In this document: piece by piece, positions 27,526 to 36,533 of the stretch
How positions within the stretch are numbered: position 1 is the first letter of the stretch
Layout: every line of letters starts with the position of its first letter
Assembly: GCA_910577115.1 (NCBI GenBank)
Contig: CAJTMC010000009.1
Location: 39,146-103,145, forward strand
Length of the DNA stretch: 64,000 bases
DNA from: an uncultured Lachnospiraceae bacterium
GTDB lineage: Bacteria; Bacillota; Clostridia; Lachnospirales; Lachnospiraceae
Direction: 5' to 3'
Translations under genes and position numbers: made by a program
The notes under the pieces: model-generated
What the model was told of the DNA's origin: nothing
The model's input: only the letters and a program-made list of their open reading frames with translations
The model's database searches: none

Positions 27526-27554
27526 TTGACTTTACTACGCTAATGTGATAGCAT
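27526..27554 (+). promoter_or_regulatory. Promoter of the peptide ABC operon
   Basis: TTGACT (27526-27531), 17 bases, TAGCAT (27549-27554). The mRNA would begin near 27561, exactly where a long leader hairpin starts. Confidence 0.55.
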
Positions 27555-27561
27555 AAAAAAA

Positions 27562-27605
27562 GACGTAAAGGGGCGCCACTGTACGAGCACGCGCTCTTTT
27601 ACGTT
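27562..27605 (+). promoter_or_regulatory. Long leader hairpin before the oligopeptide-binding gene
   Basis: GACGTAAAGGGGCGC (27562-27576) pairs with GCGCTCTTTTACGTT (27591-27605) over 15 pairs, three of them G-U, with a 14-base loop. It sits at the very 5' end of the predicted transcript and 10 bases before AAGGAGG. It could stabilise the mRNA or control expression; no known riboswitch fold is recognised. Confidence 0.6.
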
Positions 27606-27630
27606 CAAATTGTTTAAGGAGGAATTTATT

Positions 27631-29367
27631 ATGAAAAAGGCAAAAGCTTTTTTGGCTATCGCAATGGCTGCAACCCTTTCAATGGGATTGGTAGGCTGTG
27701 GTGGCAGCGCTGATACTTCAGCACCGGCTGCAAGTACACCAGCAGAGAATGCAGGCACAGAAGCAGCACCCGCAGAGAACAGCGGCACAGCGCCTGCAGA
27801 AACAGTAACGGCAGGCACAATGGATTTGAATGTTATGCTTGAGACACCTGTGGAGTCCCTTGACCCCCAGCAGGCAACAGACGGTACATCATTTGAGGTC
27901 ATCGCAAACTTTACAGACGGTCTGATGCAGATGGACGCAGACGGACAGGCAGTAAACGCACTCGCAGAGAGCTATGATCTTTCCGAGGACGGTCTTACAT
28001 ATACCTTCCACATCCGCGAGGATGCAAACTGGAGCAACGGCACTCCTGTAACGGCAGCAGATTTTGTGTTTGCATGGCAGAGAGCAGTTGATCCGAACGT
28101 AGCATCAGAGTATGCATACATGCTCAGCGATATTGGTCAGATTAAGAATGCCGCTGAGATTATCGCAGGCGATCTTGACAAGAGTGAGCTTGGCGTTACG
28201 GCAGTTGACGAAAAGACACTTCAGGTAGAATTAAACGTACCTGTAAGCTACTTCTTATCTTTGATGTATTTCCCGACCTATTATCCGGTAAATGAGGAGT
28301 TTTTTACATCATGTGGAGATACTTATGCAACAAGTCCTGACACTGTTCTTTCAAACGGCGCTTTCATTCTTGACTCTTATGAGCCGGCAGCGACAGCATT
28401 CCATTTGACAAAGAACAACGATTACTATGATGCAGCGCGTATCCGGCTTCCGGGCTTGAATTATCAGGTCATTCAGGATTCACAGCAGGCGCTTATGAGC
28501 TATCAGACAGGTGCGCTTGATACAACGCTTGTAAACGGTGAGCAGGTAGATCAGGTTCAGGACGATCCTGAGTTTATGGCAATCGGTGCAGGATACTTAT
28601 GGTATGTTACACCAAACATTGATGCAGTAGAAGAGCTTGCAAACTTAAACGTACGTCTTGCACTGACATACGCAATCAATCGTGAAGCGATCACAGCGGA
28701 TGTATTAAAAGACGGTTCTGCTCCGACATACACAGCAGTGCCGATGGAGTTTGCAGCAGGTCCTGACGGATCAGACTATTCCGAAGATCAGACAAGATAT
28801 GCCGATGTCTGTGCATATGATGCAGATAAGGCGCTTGAGTGTTGGAATGCAGGTCTTGAGGAGCTTGGCGTAAGCGAAATCACGCTTGACATGGTAGTAG
28901 ATGCTGACGATGCACCGCAGAAGGTTGCACAGGTATTAAAGGAGCAGTGGGAAACAACCCTTCCCGGATTTACGGTAAATCTTGTTGTTGAGCCGAAGAA
29001 GCAGAGAGTAGAAGACCTTCAGAATGGAAACTTCGAGCTTGGATTAACACGTTGGGGACCTGACTACGCCGATCCGATGACCTATCTTGGAATGTGGATT
29101 ACAGACAATTCAAACAACTACGGTTTGTGGAGCAACGCTGAGTATGATGCTATCATTGACGAGTGTACAACAGGTGACCTTTGCACAGACGCAGAGGGAC
29201 GCTGGGCAAGACTGTATGATGCAGAAAAGCTTGTAATGGACGAGGCAGTGATCTTCCCGCTTTATACACAGTGTAATGCGGAAATGATGTCTTCAAAGGT
29301 TACAGGCGTTGAGTTCCACCCGGTTGCGATCAACAGAGTATACAAGAACGCAGTGAAAGCTGAATAA
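27631..29367 (+). CDS. oppA: Oligopeptide-binding lipoprotein (OppA-like)
   Basis: 578 residues. The signal peptide ends in the lipobox LVGC (Cys near residue 22) followed by an Ala/Pro/Glu linker. The SBP_bac_5 domain starts near residue 66 (PVESLDPQQATDGTS) and has LSEDGLTYTFHIREDANWSN near residue 112. It captures peptides at the cell surface for the permease encoded next. It follows AAGGAGG and a long leader hairpin and is separated from oppB by a terminator-like hairpin, which would let the receptor be made in excess. Confidence 0.92.
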   Translation: MKKAKAFLAIAMAATLSMGLVGCGGSADTSAPAASTPAENAGTEAAPAENSGTAPAETVTAGTMDLNVMLETPVESLDPQQATDGTSFEVIANFTDGLMQMDADGQAVNALAESYDLSEDGLTYTFHIREDANWSNGTPVTAADFVFAWQRAVDPNVASEYAYMLSDIGQIKNAAEIIAGDLDKSELGVTAVDEKTLQVELNVPVSYFLSLMYFPTYYPVNEEFFTSCGDTYATSPDTVLSNGAFILDSYEPAATAFHLTKNNDYYDAARIRLPGLNYQVIQDSQQALMSYQTGALDTTLVNGEQVDQVQDDPEFMAIGAGYLWYVTPNIDAVEELANLNVRLALTYAINREAITADVLKDGSAPTYTAVPMEFAAGPDGSDYSEDQTRYADVCAYDADKALECWNAGLEELGVSEITLDMVVDADDAPQKVAQVLKEQWETTLPGFTVNLVVEPKKQRVEDLQNGNFELGLTRWGPDYADPMTYLGMWITDNSNNYGLWSNAEYDAIIDECTTGDLCTDAEGRWARLYDAEKLVMDEAVIFPLYTQCNAEMMSSKVTGVEFHPVAINRVYKNAVKAE

Positions 29368-29389
29368 TCAGTTTCATAAAACAGGTGAG

Positions 29390-29424
29390 AAACCGCACTG
29401 GAGTAGGTTTACTTAGTGCGGTTT
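29390..29424 (+). terminator. Intercistronic terminator-like hairpin between oppA and oppB
   Basis: AAACCGCACT (29390-29399) pairs perfectly with AGTGCGGTTT (29415-29424), 15-base loop, followed by TACCGCCTTT. Probably partial termination or a 3' stabiliser for the receptor mRNA. Confidence 0.7.
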
Positions 29425-29479
29425 TACCGCCTTTAGCACTTTAACACTTTATTAAGAAAAAGCAAAAGGAGGCAAATCT

Positions 29480-30415
29480 GTGAAGAAATACGTAGGCAAA
29501 AGAATTTTAACTTCGCTCTTTACACTTTTGGCGATTTTGCTGGTTTTGTTTATCTTAATGCAGCTTATGCCCGGTTCGCCATTCAATGATGAAAAACTGA
29601 ATGCAGATCAGCGTGCAGCGCTTTATACGAAATATGGACTTGACCAGCCAATCGTCGTACAGTTTTTTAAATATGTGGGAAATATGTTAAAGGGCGATTT
29701 GGGCGTAAGCTATAATATTTCCAAAAATACACCGATTTCACAGCTCATTCAGACAAGACTTCCCATTTCTATCCGTATCGGCGGCTGCGCCGTAGGTCTG
29801 GGTGCGGTTATCGGACTGATTTTAGGACTGATTGCCGCATTAAAGCATGATACGATTTGGGATACGCTTGCAACGATTATTTCGGTTATCGGCGTGTCAG
29901 TGCCGTCCTACGTGTTCGCGTTGGCGCTTTCTTATAATTTTGGATTTAAGCTTGGATGGTTTCCGATGCTGTTCTCCCAACAGGACATTTTCGGGTCGAG
30001 TGTTTTGCCAAGTGTGTCGCTGTCCATGTTTACAATGGCATCGATTGCACGTTTTACAAGGAGCGAAATGTTAGAAGTGCTTGGAAGCGATTACATGCTG
30101 CTTGCGGAGAGCAAGGGGATTTCGGGAGCGGCGCTTATTTTCCGGCATGCGCTCAGGAACGCGCTGATTCCCATTATTACGGTGCTGGCACCATTGATTG
30201 TGGATTTGATGACGGGTTCGCTTGTGGTGGAAAAGATTTTTGCCATTCCGGGTGTCGGAAGTCTTCTCGTGACAGCGATCCAGTCAAATGATTACAATGT
30301 GGTCATCTCATTAAGCTTTATCTATTCGGCAATGTACATCGGTATTATGCTTGTGGTTGATATCCTTTACGGCATTATTGATCCGAGAATTCGACTTGCA
30401 AAGAAAGGAGACTGA
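29480..30415 (+). CDS. oppB: Oligopeptide ABC transporter permease (OppB-like)
   Basis: 311 residues with six spans; first span after KKYVGKRILTSLFTL, and the coupling helix EAA loop as MLLAESKGISGAALIFRHALRNAL near residue 205. GVSYNISKNTPISQLI is typical of DppB/OppB. GTG 29480 follows AAGGAGG by 8 bases. It pairs with oppC, which starts 5 bases after its stop. Confidence 0.92.
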   Translation: MKKYVGKRILTSLFTLLAILLVLFILMQLMPGSPFNDEKLNADQRAALYTKYGLDQPIVVQFFKYVGNMLKGDLGVSYNISKNTPISQLIQTRLPISIRIGGCAVGLGAVIGLILGLIAALKHDTIWDTLATIISVIGVSVPSYVFALALSYNFGFKLGWFPMLFSQQDIFGSSVLPSVSLSMFTMASIARFTRSEMLEVLGSDYMLLAESKGISGAALIFRHALRNALIPIITVLAPLIVDLMTGSLVVEKIFAIPGVGSLLVTAIQSNDYNVVISLSFIYSAMYIGIMLVVDILYGIIDPRIRLAKKGD

Positions 30416-30420
30416 TCAAT

Positions 30421-31461
30421 ATGGAAAATACAGCAGCTTATGTACCGGTTGAGACGGATTTCAGATTAAAAAACAATGCCGGGGCGGACCTGATTGATGA
30501 AAACTTTGCCGCGCAGAGCTTTTGGAAAGACGTATTCATTCGATATTTCAGAAAAATCAGTGCAGTAATCGGGTTAATCTTAATTGTATTGATTTCGGTA
30601 TTTGCGGTCATTGGTCCCGGAATGAATGAATATACGTATTCCGGACAGGATCTTAGTCAGAAAAATTTTGCGCCCCGTATTATTGCTTTAGAAAAATTCG
30701 GCATCTTTGACGGTAGTGAAACAATGCGTACCACGACCGGATCGAAAGAGATTAATTATTATACGGAAAAAGGTTTGACAGATCTTGAATATTGGTTTGG
30801 AAGCGATAACTTTGGCAGAGATATTTGGACGCGTACATGGTCAGGCGCGCGGGTATCTTTGATTATTGCTGTTGCGGCCGCTATTATTGATATGGTAATC
30901 GGTATGAGCTATGGCTTGATATCCGGTTACTTTGGCGGGCATGTGGATATGATTATGCAGAGAATTCTTGAGATTGCAAACGGTATTCCAAGGCTTGTTA
31001 TTGTGACGCTTCTGCTTTTGGTTTTGCAGCCCGGTATGCTGACGATTATCTTTGCACTGATGCTTACGGAATGGGTAGGAATGAGCCGTATTGCAAGGGC
31101 GGAGATGCTGAAATTAAAAGAACAGGAGTTTGTGCTTGCATCAAGGACTTTGGGGGCGGGAAATTTCTTTATTATCTTTAGGGAAGTACTGCCAAATATC
31201 ATTGGCCCGATTATCACACAGGTGATGTTCTCCATTCCGACTGCGATTTTTACGGAGGCATTTTTAAGCTTTGTCGGCCTTGGAATTCCGGTGCCGCAGT
31301 GTTCGCTGGGCTCGTTAATTTCAGAGGGCTTTAACAGCTTTACCACGCACCCGTATCAGATTATCCCTCCGATTGTGGTGATGGCGCTTTTGATGCTCAG
31401 CTTTAATCTTGTAGCTGACGGACTGCGTGAGGCGCTTGATCCGAAGATGAAAGAGATGTAA
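30421..31461 (+). CDS. oppC: Oligopeptide ABC transporter permease (OppC-like)
   Basis: 346 residues. An N-terminal soluble part leads to a first span near residue 45 and an outer loop containing EYWFGSDNFGRDIWTRTWSG, the standard OppC/DppC motif, near residue 118. Five more spans and the EAA loop ASRTLGAGNFFIIFREVLPN near residue 240 follow. ATG 30421 is 5 bases past the oppB stop with AAAGGAG just upstream. Second half of the membrane channel. Confidence 0.93.
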   Translation: MENTAAYVPVETDFRLKNNAGADLIDENFAAQSFWKDVFIRYFRKISAVIGLILIVLISVFAVIGPGMNEYTYSGQDLSQKNFAPRIIALEKFGIFDGSETMRTTTGSKEINYYTEKGLTDLEYWFGSDNFGRDIWTRTWSGARVSLIIAVAAAIIDMVIGMSYGLISGYFGGHVDMIMQRILEIANGIPRLVIVTLLLLVLQPGMLTIIFALMLTEWVGMSRIARAEMLKLKEQEFVLASRTLGAGNFFIIFREVLPNIIGPIITQVMFSIPTAIFTEAFLSFVGLGIPVPQCSLGSLISEGFNSFTTHPYQIIPPIVVMALLMLSFNLVADGLREALDPKMKEM

Positions 31462-31482
31462 GGATAAGAATGGAGGGATAAA

Positions 31483-32574
31483 ATGGCAGAAGAAGATAAG
31501 AAAATACTCAACATATGTGACCTTGATATTACCTTTCGTACTACGGCAGGTCCGGTACATGCCATAAGAGGTGTGGATATTGACCTGTTTAAGGGAGAGA
31601 CTGTGGCAATTGTGGGCGAGTCGGGTTCGGGAAAATCCGTAACGATGAAAGCTGCAATGGGAATTCTTGCCTCCAATGCAACAGTCACAAACGGTACCAT
31701 TGAATTTTCGTATAATCATGCGGACGGCAGTCCCGAAACGGTTGATATTCTGAAAAAAGATAAGAAATGGATAAGACGTCACATTAACGGAAAACGGATT
31801 GCAATGGTATTTCAGGATCCCATGACAAGCCTTGATCCGACGATGACAATCGGAAAGCAGATTATGGAAGGCATGATTTGGCATTTCAAAACGCCTAAGA
31901 AGGAGGCATGGGATAAGGCTGTTTCGCTTTTAAAAGAGGTTGGAATTGACGACGCCCAGAAGCGAATGAAAAGTTATCCGCATCAGCTTTCGGGGGGGAT
32001 GCGCCAGCGTGTGGTCATTGCCATAGCGCTTTCCTGCAATCCCGATTTGCTGATTTGTGATGAGCCGACGACGGCGCTTGACGTGACGATTCAGGCGAAA
32101 ATTATTGAGCTGATTCGAAAGGTGCAGAAAGAGAGGGGCATTTCGGTTATTTATATCACGCATGACCTTGGCGTTGTGGCGAAGGTGGCTGATTATGTAA
32201 ATGTAATGTACGCGGGGAAGATTGTGGAGAAAGGAAAAATAGAGGAGATTTTCTATGATCCAAAGCACCCTTATACATGGGGACTTTTATCGGCAATGCC
32301 TGACCTTGATACAGATGATGAACGGTTATATACTATCCCCGGTTCACCGCCAAACCTTTTGCATGAAAAGGTGGGAGATGCGTTTGCCCCGAGAAACCGT
32401 TTTGCATTGGAAATTGATGACAAGGCGGATCCCCCGATGTTTCAAGTGACAGATACCCACTATGCGGCAACATGGCTTTTAGATCCGAGAGCGCCTAAGG
32501 TGGAGATGCCCAAAGAGCTTGCCCAGAGGCTTGAGAGAATGAAAAAGGAGGCATCAGACTATGGCAGAGAATAA
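31483..32574 (+). CDS. oppD: Oligopeptide ABC transporter ATPase (OppD-like)
   Basis: 363 residues. Walker [12 protein letters not shown] near residue 46, signature [10 protein letters not shown] near residue 168, Walker [15 protein letters not shown] near residue 184. The C-terminal oligopeptide extension (oligo_HPY) with PGSPPNLL near residue 286 is present. Start ATG 31483 follows GGAGGG. Its stop (TAA at 32572-32574) touches hairpin 1 of element copy E. Confidence 0.93.
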   Translation: MAEEDKKILNICDLDITFRTTAGPVHAIRGVDIDLFKGETVAIVGESGSGKSVTMKAAMGILASNATVTNGTIEFSYNHADGSPETVDILKKDKKWIRRHINGKRIAMVFQDPMTSLDPTMTIGKQIMEGMIWHFKTPKKEAWDKAVSLLKEVGIDDAQKRMKSYPHQLSGGMRQRVVIAIALSCNPDLLICDEPTTALDVTIQAKIIELIRKVQKERGISVIYITHDLGVVAKVADYVNVMYAGKIVEKGKIEEIFYDPKHPYTWGLLSAMPDLDTDDERLYTIPGSPPNLLHEKVGDAFAPRNRFALEIDDKADPPMFQVTDTHYAATWLLDPRAPKVEMPKELAQRLERMKKEASDYGRE

Positions 32575-32626
32575 TGTGAAAAATGAATTTTTCACATGGC
32601 AAAGTGGTGCTTCTGCACAAAATCGC
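32575..32626 (+). repeat. Tandem-hairpin intergenic element, copy E (oppD-oppF junction)
   Basis: Hairpin 1 is TGTGAAAAAT/ATTTTTCACA (32575-32584, 32587-32596), starting one base past the oppD stop. Hairpin 2 is reduced to GTGC/GCAC (32607-32610, 32615-32618), followed by AAAATCGCGG. It fills most of the 78-base gap inside this operon. Confidence 0.65.
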
Positions 32627-32652
32627 GGATATCATAAGAACGGAGGGATAAA

Positions 32653-33573
32653 ATGAAAGAACCGCTTTTGAAGGTGGAGGGGTTGAAACAATATTTCAGG
32701 GTAAGCAGCAAGTATACTGTAAAAGCCGTAGAGGGTGTGTCTTTTGAAATTTATCCCGGAGAGACGTATGGGCTTGTTGGGGAGTCGGGTTCGGGAAAAT
32801 CGACGATTGGCAGAAGCATTATCCGGCTTTATGATCCTACGGCAGGAAAAATGATTTTTGACGGCACAGACATCAGCGGAAAAATGTCAAGAGCGGGCAA
32901 CAATAAGCTTCGCACACAGATGCAGATGATTTTTCAGGATCCGATGGCATCACTCAATCCGAGAAAGAAAATCGGCGATATTATCGGTGAGGGTATTGAT
33001 ATTCACAAGATGTATAAAAACAATGCAGAGCGTGAGGAAAAGATCAAAGCAATTCTGCAAAAGGTAGGGCTTGCGCCGGAGCATGTAACGCGTTATCCAC
33101 ATCAGTTTTCGGGAGGACAAAGGCAGCGCGTCGGGATTGCAAGGGCGCTGATTATGAACCCGAAGCTGATTATTGCCGACGAGTGTATTTCGGCGCTTGA
33201 CGTGTCTATTCAGGCGCAGGTTGTGAACCTGATGAAAGATATCCAGCAGGAAACGGGAACAGCGTATCTGTTTATTGCACATGACCTCTCAATGGTGAAG
33301 TATATTTCAGACCGTATTGGCGTGCTGCATTTGGGGCATTTGCTGGAGACGGGGACAACGGAGGAGATTTTTGAAAATCCGGTTCATCCGTATACAAAGA
33401 GTCTTCTGTCGGCGATTCCGGCGCCGAATCCGGTGGTAGAAAAGCAGAGGATTGCATTAAGCTATGATTATAAGACTTCCGGAATTGATTATAATAAGGG
33501 AACGAGTCATTTGGTGGACGGTTCACATTATGTCAAGTGTACGGACGACGAGTTTCGGGAGTGGATCAAATAA
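32653..33573 (+). CDS. oppF: Oligopeptide ABC transporter ATPase (OppF-like)
   Basis: 306 residues. Walker [12 protein letters not shown] near residue 44, signature FSGGQRQRVG near residue 154, Walker B LIIADECISALDVS near residue 175 (E-C-I instead of the more common E-P-V/T). The oligo_HPY extension is short. ATG 32653 follows CGGAGGG. Last gene of the importer, followed by a strong terminator. Confidence 0.93.
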   Translation: MKEPLLKVEGLKQYFRVSSKYTVKAVEGVSFEIYPGETYGLVGESGSGKSTIGRSIIRLYDPTAGKMIFDGTDISGKMSRAGNNKLRTQMQMIFQDPMASLNPRKKIGDIIGEGIDIHKMYKNNAEREEKIKAILQKVGLAPEHVTRYPHQFSGGQRQRVGIARALIMNPKLIIADECISALDVSIQAQVVNLMKDIQQETGTAYLFIAHDLSMVKYISDRIGVLHLGHLLETGTTEEIFENPVHPYTKSLLSAIPAPNPVVEKQRIALSYDYKTSGIDYNKGTSHLVDGSHYVKCTDDEFREWIK

Positions 33574-33582
33574 AAGATAGGA

Positions 33583-33624
33583 GTCATGAGCACATTATTA
33601 ACATGGTGTGTTCGTGACTTTTTT
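33583..33624 (+). terminator. Rho-independent terminator of the opp operon
   Basis: GTCATGAGCACA (33583-33594) pairs with TGTGTTCGTGAC (33607-33618), two G-U pairs, followed by TTTTTT (33619-33624). Confidence 0.9.
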
Positions 33625-33725
33625 GTGTAATAAGACAGCTTCATTCATCATTCCCATTGCCGTAACATATGTTGTATTGATATGGATTGACAGCATAGAG
33701 AATTAAGAAAGGACAAAGGGAATTG

Positions 33726-35006
33726 ATGAGGAATATTTATATTGGTGATGCCGGTGTGACAGTACAATATATGCAGCTTGCATTGAAAAGGGCGGGCTAT
33801 GATATTGCTGTAAACGGCGAATTTACGAGAGACACTTGCAGGATACTTGGAGAATTTCTTGGCGAAAAAGTGGGGTGCTATGTTGATACGTCAGTGTGGC
33901 CGAAGCTGATGCCCTATTTAAGAGGGTATACGACACATATCGTTGCGCAGGGGGAAAGTCTGTGGAGTATTGCGGAGGCATATCATACAAGCCTTTCGTC
34001 AATCGTTACGGCAAACCCGTCGGTGGAGCCGTCAAACCTGCAAGTGGGGACAAGGATTTATGTGCCTTTTTCATTTGCGCTTGTGTCGGAGGAGGTACCG
34101 TATACTTCAGAGTTTACACAGCTCATTATTGAGGGGCTTGCAATGCGCTATCCGTTTCTTGCCACAGGCAGTATCGGAAGAAGCGTGATGAATAACGAGC
34201 TTCATTTTATCAGAATTGGCAGAGGGAATACACAGGTGGGGTATAATGCCAGTTTTCATGCAAATGAGTGGATTACGACACCGGTGCTTTTGAAATTTGC
34301 GGAGGAGTATGCAGGGGCATATGCGGACGGTGCCGCGCTTTATGGAACAGACAGTACAGAGTTGTTTGAAAATTACAGTCTTTATTTGATTCCAATGGTA
34401 AATCCTGACGGGGTAAATCTTGTAAATGGTGCACTGCCTGAGGGGGATTATTTAAAACAGACGAAGCGAATAGCGTCGGAATATTCTTTTATACCATACC
34501 CAAGCGGCTGGAAGGCAAACATCAATGGTGTGGATTTGAACCTCCAGTTTCCGGCAGGCTGGGAGCAGGCGCGTATCATAAAATCCGAGCAGGGCTATAC
34601 GTCTCCTGCCCCCAGGGATTATGTGGGGGAAGCGCCAATATCGCAGCCGGAGAGCCGCGCAATGTATGATTTTACGAATGCAAATGATTTTCAGCTAATC
34701 CTTGCTTATCACACACAGGGGGAAGTGATTTACTGGAAGTATCTGGATTATGAGCCTGAAAATTCAAGGCGGATTGCAGAGTATTTTGGGCGTGTCAGCG
34801 GATATCTTGTGGAGGAGACACCTTATGCGTCAGGTCATGCAGGCTACAAGGACTGGTTTATTGAGCAGTATAATCTGCCGGGATATACCATAGAGGCGGG
34901 GATTGGGGAAAATCCACTGAATATGAGCCAGTTTGCAAAAATCTATGAGAATAATAAACAAATCCTTTTGGGCGGAATGACGCAAATTGTTATGAAAAGT
35001 TCCTGA
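33726..35006 (+). CDS. M14-family zinc carboxypeptidase with LysM domain
   Basis: 426 residues. The N-terminal 72 residues look like a peptidoglycan-binding fold, followed by one LysM (HIVAQGESLWSIAEAYHTS) near residues 75-120. The M14 domain has zinc ligands H-x2-E in SFHANEW near residue 178 and His in AYHTQGE near residue 337, with the catalytic Glu in YTIEAGIGEN near residue 395. The layout matches gamma-D-glutamyl-meso-DAP endopeptidases (ENP1-like) that cut peptidoglycan stem peptides. No signal peptide is visible, so it may act in spores or on imported muropeptides beside the opp importer. ATG 33726 follows AAAGGG. Confidence 0.85.
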   Translation: MRNIYIGDAGVTVQYMQLALKRAGYDIAVNGEFTRDTCRILGEFLGEKVGCYVDTSVWPKLMPYLRGYTTHIVAQGESLWSIAEAYHTSLSSIVTANPSVEPSNLQVGTRIYVPFSFALVSEEVPYTSEFTQLIIEGLAMRYPFLATGSIGRSVMNNELHFIRIGRGNTQVGYNASFHANEWITTPVLLKFAEEYAGAYADGAALYGTDSTELFENYSLYLIPMVNPDGVNLVNGALPEGDYLKQTKRIASEYSFIPYPSGWKANINGVDLNLQFPAGWEQARIIKSEQGYTSPAPRDYVGEAPISQPESRAMYDFTNANDFQLILAYHTQGEVIYWKYLDYEPENSRRIAEYFGRVSGYLVEETPYASGHAGYKDWFIEQYNLPGYTIEAGIGENPLNMSQFAKIYENNKQILLGGMTQIVMKSS

Positions 35007-35104
35007 AAAAGCTATGAAAATAAAGGAAAATGTGATAAAATGTACAAAGATGGATAACGTTGATGATGATGTTCGTCATGCTATCGCAAGATAGGAGTAA
35101 ACAT

Positions 35105-36487
35105 ATGGAAGAAAATCAGAAGAAAACGGTCAATACGGCAAGGCTTGTGCGGGAGAAGATGAGCGACGGGGATTTTGAGCTTTATCTTTATTCGCTGAAA
35201 AAGCTTGCCGAAAACAATTATGAGAATAATCTGACATTTATGACAAACTTGTACAATATCAGGGCTTTTCAGGTAAAGGCGCAGGAGGAGATGCTTGAGA
35301 ATCCTGACATGAAGTTTGCCATTATTGTGTTGGATTTTGCGAATTTTAATACAATTAATGAGTTTTGCGGACGGGATGTCGGTGATGGTCTTTTAAAATG
35401 CGTTGCGGATGCGTTGCGGTGCGAGGCAGAGGGGAAAGATCACACTGTTTTGGCACATTTTCGTGCAGATGTGTTTGCTGTGTTTACGCCGTTTGAAGAT
35501 AAATCGGAATTGATAGAGATTGTGAACCATACAGATAAGAGAATTGCGGCATATAAAATTCCTTACAAGGTACTGCCTGCGTTTGGCATCTGCATTGCAG
35601 ATTCGCCTACAATGGCAGTGAGTACTATGCGTGATTATGCAATGCTTGCGTTAAATACAATCAAGGGAAAATTTTATGCAAAATATGCCTTTTTTGACGA
35701 TGAGATGCGAAAGCAGATGCTTTTAAATAAAATGGTAGAAAACGACATCATAAAGGCACTTGAGGAAGAACAGCTGCTGCCGTTTATTCAGCCAAAGGTT
35801 GATATGAAAAGCGGAGAGATTGTAGGCGGAGAAGCGCTTGTGCGCTGGCATCATCCTGAAAAAGGGATTGTCATGCCGATGAAATTCATTCCTGTGCTGG
35901 AAAAGAATGGCTTGATTATTGATGTGGATATCTGCATATGGAGGCAGATTTTTAAGTTTATCGGAAACAGGATTGCCGCCGGAGAAAAGGTGGTGCCGAT
36001 TTCCATTAACATTTCAAGGCAGCATGTGTTTGACAGTGTATTTCGGGATTGCATTATTGACTTTTCTAAAGAGTTTCATGTGCCGCCGGAGCTTGTTGTG
36101 CTTGAGCTTACAGAGAGCGGATTTTTGGAGGATAACGAAAAGATGTATGATCATCTCCGCTATCTGAAAGAACAGGGTTTTGCGCTTTCTATGGATGATT
36201 TTGGAACTGGTTATTCCACTATGACGATGTTGAAAAATCAACCGATGGATGAAATTAAGATTGACAGGGGATTTATTGTGGATATCGAAAATCCAAAGAG
36301 TCAAAGTATCTTAAGCCATACGATTAACATGCTTCAGGATCTTGATCTCAATATTATCGTTGAAGGGGTTGAGAATGCGGCGCAGCAGGAATATCTGCTC
36401 AAATACGGGTGCAATAAAGCGCAGGGATTTTTGTATTACAAGCCGATGCCGATGGAAGAATTTGCGACACTTTTGGATAAAGCATGA
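35105..36487 (+). CDS. Degenerate-GGDEF/EAL protein, probable c-di-GMP phosphodiesterase
   Basis: 460 residues, no membrane span. Residues 45-200 form a GGDEF fold in which the active motif is replaced by FRADVFAVF near residue 120, so cyclase activity is unlikely. The EAL domain from about 220 keeps EALVRW, NISRQH, ELTESGF, DDFGTGYS, KIDRGF, EGVEN and QGFLYYKP, that is, the metal and catalytic residues of an active phosphodiesterase. ATG 35105 is 6 bases past AGGAG. No c-di-GMP riboswitch is seen nearby. Confidence 0.87.
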   Translation: MEENQKKTVNTARLVREKMSDGDFELYLYSLKKLAENNYENNLTFMTNLYNIRAFQVKAQEEMLENPDMKFAIIVLDFANFNTINEFCGRDVGDGLLKCVADALRCEAEGKDHTVLAHFRADVFAVFTPFEDKSELIEIVNHTDKRIAAYKIPYKVLPAFGICIADSPTMAVSTMRDYAMLALNTIKGKFYAKYAFFDDEMRKQMLLNKMVENDIIKALEEEQLLPFIQPKVDMKSGEIVGGEALVRWHHPEKGIVMPMKFIPVLEKNGLIIDVDICIWRQIFKFIGNRIAAGEKVVPISINISRQHVFDSVFRDCIIDFSKEFHVPPELVVLELTESGFLEDNEKMYDHLRYLKEQGFALSMDDFGTGYSTMTMLKNQPMDEIKIDRGFIVDIENPKSQSILSHTINMLQDLDLNIIVEGVENAAQQEYLLKYGCNKAQGFLYYKPMPMEEFATLLDKA

Positions 36488-36533
36488 TGCGTTTGGAACA
36501 ACAGAAAAAGTCTAAAAATAAGGAAAGCTGAAG

